From Parafilimonas sp. (GTDB taxonomy: Bacteria; Bacteroidota; Bacteroidia; Chitinophagales; Chitinophagaceae), in contig JAICKT010000227.1 in the NCBI GenBank assembly GCA_025927795.1, positions 1-7,221 of the forward strand: DNA of 7,221 nt, given 5' to 3'. This document shows, one piece after another, positions 1 to 5,989 of this stretch. The translations under genes were made by a program, and so were the position numbers. The notes below the pieces were generated by a model. The model worked only from the letters and a program-made list of their open reading frames with translations, was not told the origin of the DNA and ran no database searches. Numbering within the stretch: position 1 is the stretch's first letter; every line of letters begins with the position of its first letter.

Positions 1-690
1 GGAACCTCATCAACATTAATGGTTGCAATTATTGGCGCATTTGCTGAAATGCTTAAGCTGCCTTTGGGCGAATATGATATTGCACATTATGCTTATGAAA
101 TTGAAAGAAAAGATTTGCAGTTGGCAGGTGGTAAACAAGATCAATATGCAGCAACATTTGGCGGCGTAAACTTTATGGAATTTTATGCGGATGATAAAGT
201 AATTGTAAATCCGCTACGCATCAGAAACGAATATTTACACGAGCTTGAAAATAATCTTGTTTTATATTTTACATCAACCAGTCGTGAATCTGCAACAATT
301 ATTAAAGAGCAACAAAAAAATGTATTGCAAAAAAATGAAAAATCAATTGATGCAATGCACCAGCTAAAAGAACAGGCAAGAAGAATGAAAGAAGCATTAT
401 TACGGGGCAGACTTAATGAAATTGGCGAGATACTTGATTTTGGTTTTCAGCAAAAAAGAAATATGGCGCATAATATTTCAAACAGTTCTATTGAAGAAAT
501 TTATGACGCAGCAAAAAAAGCCGGTGCAACCGGTGGCAAAATAAGCGGTGCAGGCGGTGGAGGATTTATGACATTTTATTGTCCACTAAATACGCGTTAT
601 AAAGTAATGGAGACATTGAACAAATTTGGCGGCCAAATAAAGCCGTATCAATTTACAAAACAAGGTTTAACAACCTGGACAAGTCAATAA
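1..690 (+). CDS. hddA: D-glycero-alpha-D-manno-heptose 7-phosphate kinase, GHMP family (5' end missing)
   Basis: The reading frame is open from base 1, so the gene begins outside the window; 229 codons remain. Family members have roughly 340-350 residues, so about a third is missing. The first visible residues, GTSSTL, are the end of the glycine/serine-rich ATP-binding motif of GHMP kinases. The AGGKQDQYAATFGG block at about residues 42-55 is typical of the sugar 7-phosphate kinases. The third GHMP motif is complete near residues 178-189 (GGKISGAGGGGF). The enzyme would phosphorylate C1 of heptose 7-phosphate with ATP in the cytoplasm to give the 1,7-bisphosphate. The substrate is assigned mainly from context: gmhA, hddC and gmhB follow directly. 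The gene ends in two in-frame stops, TAA TGA. A related sugar kinase cannot be excluded from sequence alone, but the operon makes this unlikely. Confidence 0.9.
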   Translation, partial: GTSSTLMVAIIGAFAEMLKLPLGEYDIAHYAYEIERKDLQLAGGKQDQYAATFGGVNFMEFYADDKVIVNPLRIRNEYLHELENNLVLYFTSTSRESATIIKEQQKNVLQKNEKSIDAMHQLKEQARRMKEALLRGRLNEIGEILDFGFQQKRNMAHNISNSSIEEIYDAAKKAGATGGKISGAGGGGFMTFYCPLNTRYKVMETLNKFGGQIKPYQFTKQGLTTWTSQ

Positions 691-723
691 TGAAGATTGC
701 AAATTTAATTTTAAAAAAAAGTA

Positions 724-1311
724 ATGACAGATAAAATAAAAAATATTATATCCGCATCCATTCAAACAAAAAAAGAAATATTGAACGATGATGCATTTTT
801 AAAAAAAATAGAGAATGCCGTTGATGCAATTGCAAATGCATTCGATAAAGGCAACAAAGTTTTATTTTGTGGCAATGGCGGCAGCGCTGCGGATGCGCAA
901 CATCTTGCAGCAGAATTTTCAGGCCGCTTTTATAAAAATCGCAAAGCTTTACCCGCGGAAGCTTTGCATTGCAACACCTCTTATTTAACTGCAGTTGCAA
1001 ACGATTATAGTTATGATGTAATTTATGCACGTTTGATTGAAGGCATAGCAAATGAAGGTGATGTTGTTATCGGCTTAAGCACTTCCGGTAATTCGACAAA
1101 TATTTTAAAAGCATTTGAAGTTGCTAAACAAAAAAAAATAATAACGATTGGCTTTACCGGCACAACCGGCGGCAAAATGAAAGATGTAAGTGATTATCTT
1201 TTTAATGTGCCTTCAACAGATACCCCACGCATTCAGGAGAGCCATATTATGATAGGACATATTATTTGTGAACTGGTTGAAGAAAAATTGTTTGCTGAAG
1301 AAGTTAAATAG
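724..1311 (+). CDS. gmhA: Sedoheptulose 7-phosphate isomerase
   Basis: This 195-residue protein matches the usual GmhA length (192 in E. coli) and is a single SIS domain. It converts sedoheptulose 7-phosphate to D-glycero-D-manno-heptose 7-phosphate, the first committed step of activated-heptose synthesis, in the cytoplasm. The phosphate-binding segment CGNGGSAADAQH spans residues 49-60, and the second SIS serine/threonine motif LSTSGNS spans 118-124. Residues H60, E64, Q171 and H179 match, with an offset of one, the zinc ligands and catalytic Glu65/His180 described for proteobacterial GmhA, so the enzyme should be active. It starts 33 bases after hddA, just after a run of eight A (713-720) and with no clear Shine-Dalgarno site, and ends two bases before hddC. 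A run of nine A lies inside the gene at 1130-1138. A DnaA-initiator-associating (DiaA-like) SIS protein is the only real alternative, and the operon argues against it. Confidence 0.95.
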   Translation: MTDKIKNIISASIQTKKEILNDDAFLKKIENAVDAIANAFDKGNKVLFCGNGGSAADAQHLAAEFSGRFYKNRKALPAEALHCNTSYLTAVANDYSYDVIYARLIEGIANEGDVVIGLSTSGNSTNILKAFEVAKQKKIITIGFTGTTGGKMKDVSDYLFNVPSTDTPRIQESHIMIGHIICELVEEKLFAEEVK

Positions 1312-1313
1312 TT

Positions 1314-2048
1314 ATGGTTCCAGTTAATGCCAATAAATTGTCTGATGAAATTATTGTACTTGCAGGCGGCTTGGGAACGCGGTTACGAAGTGTAGTTTCA
1401 GATCTGCCAAAATGTATGGCGCCTGTTAATAGTAAACCTTTTATTGCTTACGTAATAAATTATTTTCAGCAACAAGGTGTAAATAATTTTATTTTTTCTC
1501 TTGGCTACAAGTATGAAAAAATAATTGAGTATTTATCTGAATTTATAACTAACGATTCTCGATTTACTTTTAAATATTCTATTGAAGAAGAGCCTTTAGG
1601 AACTGGCGGCGCAATTAAAAAGACCTGTGCATTAGTAAATAATGAAAATGTTTTTATTACAAACGGCGACACCTTATTTAATGCTGATACTTTATTATTA
1701 AAAAATTTTCATTATATAAAAAAAGCAGATTGCACACTTGCATTAAAACCACTGCAGAATTTTAGCCGTTATGGTGTGATTGAATTAAATGAAGATGAAT
1801 CACTAAAAAAATTCAGCGAAAAAAGATATTATGAAAACGGCTTGATAAATGGCGGTTTATATATGCTGAATGTTATTAAATTTTTAAGTGAACCATTACC
1901 TGAAAAGTTTTCTTTTGAAACAGATTATCTTGAAAAATATTATAATAAACGAAGCATGTTTGGTTTGGTACAGGATAAATATTTTATTGATATTGGTATT
2001 CCGGAAGATTATGAAAGGGCACAGGAGGAACTGAAGCTTAAAGTTTAA
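1314..2048 (+). CDS. hddC: D-glycero-alpha-D-manno-heptose 1-phosphate nucleotidylyltransferase (probably GDP-forming)
   Basis: A 244-residue protein of the NTP_transferase (Rossmann-like sugar nucleotidylyltransferase) family. The nucleotide-binding signature LAGGLGTRL is at residues 16-24, with P32-K33 of the same motif. The base/sugar-binding motif PLGTGGAIK is at 94-102, and the metal-binding NGDT at 117-120, where D119 should bind Mg2+. A second conserved acid lies in FIDIG (D226), followed by the C-terminal PEDYERAQ typical of this subgroup. It would join heptose 1-phosphate to a nucleotide, giving the donor for glycosyltransferases. GDP is the expected product because hddA/hddC/gmhB sets make GDP-heptose in characterised systems, but the sequence does not prove GTP over ATP or CTP. 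The ATG at 1314 lies two bases after the gmhA stop, implying translational coupling; about 12 residues precede the first strand, which is normal. Confidence 0.86.
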   Translation: MVPVNANKLSDEIIVLAGGLGTRLRSVVSDLPKCMAPVNSKPFIAYVINYFQQQGVNNFIFSLGYKYEKIIEYLSEFITNDSRFTFKYSIEEEPLGTGGAIKKTCALVNNENVFITNGDTLFNADTLLLKNFHYIKKADCTLALKPLQNFSRYGVIELNEDESLKKFSEKRYYENGLINGGLYMLNVIKFLSEPLPEKFSFETDYLEKYYNKRSMFGLVQDKYFIDIGIPEDYERAQEELKLKV

Positions 2049-2062
2049 TGTTTAATGTTTAA
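2044..2062. repeat. 7-bp tandem repeat (TTTAATG, 2.7 copies) on the hddC/gmhB junction
   Basis: TTTAATG is repeated head to tail, with a final partial TTTAA. The repeat contains the hddC stop (2046-2048), an ATG at 2048-2050 that overlaps it as TAATG, and the gmhB start at 2055-2057. The first ATG opens only a four-codon frame (M-F-N-V) that stops at 2060-2062, inside gmhB. Loss of one copy would leave the classic TAATG stop-start overlap, so a 7-bp duplication is a plausible origin. Changes in copy number would not shift either reading frame, so this is not an on/off switch by frame. Confidence 0.85.
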
Positions 2063-2609
2063 CCTTAATTTAATTGATAAGACATGGACACTTTTTCTCG
2101 ACCGCGACGGCGTTATTAATGTTGAGAAAAAAGATGAATATGTTTTAAATTCTTCTGAATTTATTTTTTTGGATGGGGTATTTGAAGCAATAAAAATGCT
2201 TTCAAAAGTGTTTGGTTTAATATTAATCACATCCAACCAGCGTGGCGTTGCAAAACAATTGATGTCGTTAGAAGATTTGTATGATGTACATGCTTTTATG
2301 ATGGAAGAAATAAAATTGCATGGTGGCAGAATTGATAAAATTTATTTCTGCACTGATTTGAATAATGCCAGCCCAAACCGCAAACCCAATCCAGGCATGG
2401 CTTTACAGGCAAAGAAGGATTTTCCACAAATTGATTTTTCAAAAAGCATAATGGTTGGTAACAAATTAACCGATATGCAGTTTGCGCGAAATGTGAATAT
2501 GCATTCTGTTTTTATTGCCTCCACAAACCCTGAAATTATTTTTCCGCACGATTTAATTGATGTAAGATTTAACAGCCTTATTGAATTTGCAAAAGCAATC
2601 GACATTTAA
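2055..2609 (+). CDS. gmhB: D-glycero-D-manno-heptose 1,7-bisphosphate 7-phosphatase, HAD family
   Basis: A 184-residue HAD phosphatase of the GmhB/histidinol-phosphatase type. Motif I is FLDRDGVIN at residues 14-22, with nucleophile D16 and acid/base D18. Motif II is ITSNQ (58-62), motif III includes K110 in RKPNPGM, and motif IV is VGNKLTDM at 134-141. It should remove the C7 phosphate of heptose 1,7-bisphosphate, giving the 1-phosphate used by HddC. Two features differ from E. coli GmhB. The zinc loop (one Cys-X-His and one Cys-X-Cys) is reduced to a single C99 in a short loop, and the first motif IV acid, normally Asp in GDK, is N136. D140 is kept. From what is known of GmhB proteins paired with HddA and HddC, the alpha-anomer would be the expected substrate. 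The start at 2055 is chosen because the preceding ATG (2048) leads to an immediate stop. An AGGAGG-like stretch lies about 25 bases upstream, too far to be a normal ribosome site. Confidence 0.86.
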   Translation: MFNLNLIDKTWTLFLDRDGVINVEKKDEYVLNSSEFIFLDGVFEAIKMLSKVFGLILITSNQRGVAKQLMSLEDLYDVHAFMMEEIKLHGGRIDKIYFCTDLNNASPNRKPNPGMALQAKKDFPQIDFSKSIMVGNKLTDMQFARNVNMHSVFIASTNPEIIFPHDLIDVRFNSLIEFAKAIDI

Positions 2610-2682
2610 TAAAAAATTAAATTCTTTTTAAGGCGCAATAATTCTGCTGCCAGCCGTTATACAGTTGTATTTTCGCAAACAC
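2610..2682 (+). other. Intergenic region between gmhB and the exported-protein gene
   Basis: This is the largest gap on the left-hand plus strand and may separate two transcription units. It begins with an AT-only stretch (up to about 2632) with weak self-complementarity and no GC-rich stem, so I do not call a terminator. A TATTTTCG at 2668-2675 differs by one base from the Bacteroidota -7 element TAnnTTTG, but lies so close to the ATG at 2683 that it would give an almost leaderless transcript. I see no convincing site here. Confidence 0.4.
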
Positions 2683-3603
2683 ATGTATCGTTATCTTTTA
2701 TTTTTTTTACTTATCATATCTGTATCATTAAAAGCGCAATTAACTAATGCTGATTTTGCTTCTTTAAAAATTCAGGAAGACAGTTTAAGTTACTACAGTC
2801 ATGCAATGGTGTTTGATACATTTGCAGAAAACCGCTTTCATTATGACAGCGCTTTTATTCGCAACTTTGTAAAATCTTTAAAAACACCTTATTCATTTGA
2901 ATACCCGTTTGATTCGCTGAAAACTATTTCCAGATTATATGCGCCGGATAGCAGCTTTAGAATTTTTACGTGGGAAGTGCAGCGTGATGAAAGTTATTAT
3001 CGCCAGGAGGGTGCGATTCAAATGAAAACAAAAGATGGTTCATTGAAATTATTTCCCTTATTTGATGCGTCTGATTTTGCCGGTGTTCCAACTGATTCCG
3101 TTCGTACAAACAAAAATTGGATTGGCGCTATTTACTATAATATCATCATGAAAGAATTTAAGGGGAAAAAATATTACACTTTGTTTGGCTTTGATGATAA
3201 TGATTTCAGCAGCACACGCAAATGGCTTGAAGTATTAACCTTTGATGCAAACGGTCAACCGGTTTTCGGTGGCAATTATTTTGATTATAAAGATGATGAA
3301 TTAAAAAACCCACAACCTGTTGAGCGTTTTCTTTTAGAATATCAAAAAGATGCACACGCAAGAATGGTTTATGATCCTGATCTCAATATGATTGTATTTG
3401 ATCATTTAATAAGCGAAAGCAATGAGCCCCAAAAAAAATATACTTTAATTCCTGATGGAGATTATGAAGGTTTTAAATGGCAAAACGGAAAATGGGTTCA
3501 TGTTGATAAATTATTTAACCAGGCGTTGAAAGATGGTCAAGCACCGCGTCCGCAACCATTATTCGATGAAAAAGGCAGCCGTTTAAAAGATGATAATAAT
3601 TAA
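2683..3603 (+). CDS. Exported protein of unknown function
   Basis: I cannot assign a function. The ATG at 2683 gives 306 residues starting M-Y-R-Y and a clear Sec signal peptide: hydrophobic core LLFFLLIISVSL (5-16), then K-A-Q with cleavage around residue 18 or 19. A TTG at 2665 would only lengthen the positive end and is less likely. There is no lipobox cysteine, so a soluble periplasmic or secreted protein is expected. The mature part is rich in aromatic and acidic residues and looks beta-rich. The most distinctive block is C-terminal (about 228-274), with YDPDLNMIVFDHLISE followed by IPDGDYEGFKW and GKWVHV; from memory this style of ending recurs in uncharacterised Bacteroidota proteins. 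The gene lies 73 bases after gmhB in the same direction but has no visible link to heptose synthesis. Its stop overlaps that of the convergent yggS by four bases. Confidence 0.85.
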   Translation: MYRYLLFFLLIISVSLKAQLTNADFASLKIQEDSLSYYSHAMVFDTFAENRFHYDSAFIRNFVKSLKTPYSFEYPFDSLKTISRLYAPDSSFRIFTWEVQRDESYYRQEGAIQMKTKDGSLKLFPLFDASDFAGVPTDSVRTNKNWIGAIYYNIIMKEFKGKKYYTLFGFDDNDFSSTRKWLEVLTFDANGQPVFGGNYFDYKDDELKNPQPVERFLLEYQKDAHARMVYDPDLNMIVFDHLISESNEPQKKYTLIPDGDYEGFKWQNGKWVHVDKLFNQALKDGQAPRPQPLFDEKGSRLKDDNN

Positions 3604-4256
3604 TTCCGGCTGCCAAAAATTAAGCTGCCCACGCGAATCATATTACTTCCTTCTTCAATAGCAACTTTATAATCTGCAGTCATGCCCATGGATAAAATTG
3701 ATAATTGAAAATTGACAGTTGAAAATTTTTGTTGAAGTGATTTTAAATATTTGAATTCTTTTCTTATTTGATTTTCATCATTCGTAAAACTCGCCATTCC
3801 CATTAACCCAACAATATTCACATTCTTCATTTTCAAATTTTCAAATTCACCAATTATCTCATTGAGTTCATTTTCATCTAATCCGAATTTTGTTTCTTCC
3901 TGTGCAATATGAATTTGCAATAAACAGTTTGTAATCTTATTTATTTTTTCTGATTGCTTATTAATCGCTTTCAGCAATTTTAAGCTGTCAACACCTTGTA
4001 TTAAATAAACAAACTCAACAACCTGCTTTACTTTGTTTGTTTGTAAATGACCAATAAAATGCCAGTGAATATCTTTCGGAAGCTGCTGATATTTTTCTAA
4101 AAGTTCCTGCACATAATTTTCACCAAACTCTTTTTGCCCAAGATTGTATAACGTAATAATATCTTCAACAGGTTTTGTTTTACTTACTGCAACAAGTGTT
4201 ACGTTTTTCTCTTTACAGGCCTTTAATACATTTTGGTATCCATCAATATTTATCAT
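3600..4256 (-). CDS. yggS: YggS-family pyridoxal 5'-phosphate homeostasis protein
   Basis: A 218-residue single-domain TIM-barrel protein of the YggS/PROSC (PLPBP) family, which binds PLP and keeps free PLP and amino/keto-acid pools in balance; no catalytic reaction is established. The PLP lysine is K26 in LVAVSKTKP (21-29). Other family signatures are FGENYVQE (44-51), HWHFIGHLQTNK (64-75), a KFGL segment, GLMGMA, and the phosphate-binding end SMGMTADY (189-196) with EEGSNMIRVGSLIFG (201-215). I chose the ATG at 4256. A TTG 21 bases upstream (4277) is also in frame, but the extra seven residues are not family-like. The segment before SMGM (about 178-187) is encoded by an imperfect 7-bp repeat. 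The gene follows the DxDDT-protein gene after 37 bases that include most of a hairpin, so its transcription may depend on read-through. Its stop shares TTAA with the convergent gene. Confidence 0.95.
   Translation of the reverse strand: MINIDGYQNVLKACKEKNVTLVAVSKTKPVEDIITLYNLGQKEFGENYVQELLEKYQQLPKDIHWHFIGHLQTNKVKQVVEFVYLIQGVDSLKLLKAINKQSEKINKITNCLLQIHIAQEETKFGLDENELNEIIGEFENLKMKNVNIVGLMGMASFTNDENQIRKEFKYLKSLQQKFSTVNFQLSILSMGMTADYKVAIEEGSNMIRVGSLIFGSRN
3698..3725. repeat. Imperfect 7-bp tandem repeat (TTGAWAA-like, four copies) inside yggS
   Basis: On the plus strand four consecutive heptamers read TTGATAA, TTGAAAA, TTGACAG and TTGAAAA. They encode, on the minus strand, about residues 178-187 of YggS (FSTVNFQLSI), just before the conserved SMGM phosphate loop. 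Heptameric repeats of this composition resemble short AT-rich repeats I associate with intergenic DNA of Bacteroidota; that link is from memory and untested. The frame stays open because four units (28 bp) sit in flanking sequence of compatible length. Confidence 0.7.
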
Positions 4257-4285
4257 TACAGTAAAATTAATTAACAATGCTTAAT

Positions 4286-4319
4286 AGACTGGCTCAGTCT
4301 TTTGAGACTGAGCCAGTCT
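4286..4319 (-). terminator. Perfect 15-bp hairpin overlapping the 3' end of the DxDDT-protein gene
   Basis: The arms AGACTGGCTCAGTCT (4286-4300, plus strand) and AGACTGAGCCAGTCT (4305-4319) pair without mismatch around a four-base loop, TTTG on the plus strand. Each arm is also a small palindrome (AGACTG, three bases, CAGTCT), so two 6-bp mini-hairpins can compete with the long stem. Transcripts of the minus-strand genes would carry it between the DxDDT-protein gene and yggS. No long U-run follows on either strand, so rho-independent termination is plausible but not certain; a processing or attenuation role is possible. The stop codon (4294-4296) lies inside the second arm as read on the minus strand. 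Confidence 0.6.
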
Positions 4320-5505
4320 TATTATTTAACATTAAATATTCCATCAGCAAACAGTCATTCCATGCCGGGCAATAATGGTTATACATCAGCAATCGTAAAC
4401 TAATAAAGTTTTCCTTCCAAGGCTGTTTAAAATAAGATGGAATATTGCCAATAAAAAAAGGCAGATCATTTTGTTCTATATTTTTTAAATCTTTTATGCT
4501 GATATTAATTTGTTGCGGTTGCTGATTCCATTTTATTAATGCAGAGGACAAAATAATTTTTTCAAGAATATTGTTTGACGATTGCAATCGTTCATTTGCA
4601 ATTTGTATTAATTGTGGTTTTATATGTTCGAGTTCAGCAATTGGTTTAATGCTCATTAATCTTGAAAGATGATATAAAATGATTGATGTGTTTGCATAAT
4701 AAGGTGAAACAAAAGCAGGATGTTTTACAATATCATTTCTTTGAATTGTTGCTACAATAAGTTTAAGGCTTGCACTATCTGCTTTTGTCCATTTTAGATT
4801 ATTCTGCTGAACAAAACTCAGTACATTGCATAATACACTTACATCAAAAACAACAGGAAACTTTTTACCAAACCATGTTGAATAAGCATTGTCATCAGCA
4901 TAAACTTTATATGTAGTTTTTAGTGGTAGTTTTAAGTTAGTGTATAACTGCATTAATTGATGTAATGCTTCTGCTGAATCTTTGTTTTCATTATTCATTA
5001 ATAACCCCAAAACCGTATCATCCATATCATCTGGCAAACTGCTATTGCCTTTAAATAAAGGCAGCCACCAGCTATAATGAAATTTCGTAAGTGTATCCGT
5101 TCGCCAGAAATTATATGTATTGCGATTTTTATTCTTGAAACAAGAAGACGTTCCTAAACTTCTTACAATAATACTATCGCATATAATTTTTTGTTCTGGC
5201 GAAAATTTTTTGTAATTATCTTTTAAAGTATAACAAATAAGCGCATTGAAAAAAATGGTATTATCCTTCTTTCTTGTTTTAAATTTTCTTGATGCATTGA
5301 TGTAAGAAGGAAAGATTCCATCAAGAAAATAATCGTTATGTTTTAATTGCTGTGATTCTATTTTATCGAGAAGATAATCTACCGTGATGCTGTCTTGTGC
5401 TTTTGTTTCAACATGTATAAATAATATGCACAAGGCTACAAAGGCACAAAATCGCAATGACTTAATTATTTTATTTCTACACAAAAAATTAATGTACCAG
5501 CACAT
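4294..5505 (-). CDS. Exported protein of unknown function with DxDDT motif; possible alpha/alpha-toroid fold
   Basis: This 403-residue protein is not recognised as a named family. A positively charged N-terminus (R10, K12, K15, R18) precedes a hydrophobic core (about 19-32) and an E-T-K-A-Q ending, so signal-peptide cleavage near residue 36-37 is likely. No lipobox is evident. The mature part looks mainly helical. Residues 158-164 read PDDMDDT, matching the DxDDT core of class II terpene cyclases such as squalene-hopene cyclase. Later segments, STWFG (209-213) with FDVSVLCNVL (220-229) and SPYYANTSIILYHLSR (267-282), suggest repeated helical hairpins of an alpha/alpha toroid. Cyclase QW repeats are absent and the protein is far shorter than squalene cyclases (over 600 residues), so cyclase activity is not claimed. 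The ATG at 5505 overlaps the end of the regulator gene by 17 bases, implying coupling. The last eight residues (K-T-G-S-V-S-K-D) are encoded by the hairpin, so this C-terminus may be an add-on. Confidence 0.85.
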   Translation of the reverse strand: MCWYINFLCRNKIIKSLRFCAFVALCILFIHVETKAQDSITVDYLLDKIESQQLKHNDYFLDGIFPSYINASRKFKTRKKDNTIFFNALICYTLKDNYKKFSPEQKIICDSIIVRSLGTSSCFKNKNRNTYNFWRTDTLTKFHYSWWLPLFKGNSSLPDDMDDTVLGLLMNNENKDSAEALHQLMQLYTNLKLPLKTTYKVYADDNAYSTWFGKKFPVVFDVSVLCNVLSFVQQNNLKWTKADSASLKLIVATIQRNDIVKHPAFVSPYYANTSIILYHLSRLMSIKPIAELEHIKPQLIQIANERLQSSNNILEKIILSSALIKWNQQPQQINISIKDLKNIEQNDLPFFIGNIPSYFKQPWKENFISLRLLMYNHYCPAWNDCLLMEYLMLNNKTGSVSKD

Positions 5506-5989
5506 GCGTTTGCTTTATAATTCCCATAACAAAAACACTTTGTACATGACCAATATTTTCTTCCTGGCTTAATTTATTTACATGAAAATCATAATATGCA
5601 TCCATGTTCTCAGCCATAACTTTCAACATAAAATCAAACTCGCCTGAAATATTATAACACTCAACAACTTCAGGCATTGCTTGTATCATCTTAATAAATT
5701 TTGTGCCCGCATTTTTATTATGTTGTTTTAAAGAAACATAACAAATTACCATCAAACCTTTTTTCACTTTTGAATGATCAACCAACGTTGCATATTGTTT
5801 TATTATACCGGCTTCTTCCATACGTTTAATACGCTCATGTACCGGCGTTGTACTCAAATGAATTTTATCTGAAATTTCTTTTACCGTTATGCGTGCATTA
5901 TGCTGCAACAGTTTTAATATGGATAAATCCTTTTCATCTATATTAAAAGGGGCAATAGTGGATTCCACTTTTTTAATTGATTTTGCCAT
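5489..5989 (-). CDS. Lrp/AsnC-family transcriptional regulator
   Basis: A 166-residue protein of normal size for the family. An N-terminal winged helix-turn-helix occupies about residues 16-65 (D18-D21 with ILKLLQHNARITVKEIS, then the recognition helix STTPVHERIKRMEEAG at 46-61). A RAM ligand-binding/oligomerisation domain spans about 78-155, with the GEFDFMLKV strand (116-124) and HVQSVFVM (148-155). A 15-residue lysine-rich N-terminal extension precedes the HTH. Such proteins form dimers to octamers or larger and sense amino acids or related metabolites; the effector cannot be read from sequence. It is divergent from ahcY across 115 bases, and many Lrp-type regulators control themselves and the neighbouring gene, so a link to the methionine/SAM cycle is a reasonable inference. 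It is probably the first gene of a minus-strand unit with the DxDDT protein and yggS. Confidence 0.95.
   Translation of the reverse strand: MAKSIKKVESTIAPFNIDEKDLSILKLLQHNARITVKEISDKIHLSTTPVHERIKRMEEAGIIKQYATLVDHSKVKKGLMVICYVSLKQHNKNAGTKFIKMIQAMPEVVECYNISGEFDFMLKVMAENMDAYYDFHVNKLSQEENIGHVQSVFVMGIIKQTHVLVH

Noticed and set aside
746..1051. Minus-strand open frame opposite gmhA
   Set aside because: It is rich in Cys, His and Leu in the pattern expected from the complement of gmhA codons, and it overlaps conserved catalytic residues on the plus strand.
2605..2632. Possible terminator after gmhB
   Set aside because: Only A/T pairs could form, with mismatches, and there is no GC-rich stem; pairing is too weak to call.
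2665..2682. Upstream TTG start for the exported protein
   Set aside because: The ATG at 2683 already gives a complete signal peptide, so the extension is unnecessary.
4257..4277. Upstream TTG start for yggS
   Set aside because: It would add seven residues not typical of the family; the ATG at 4256 starts just where family-like sequence begins.
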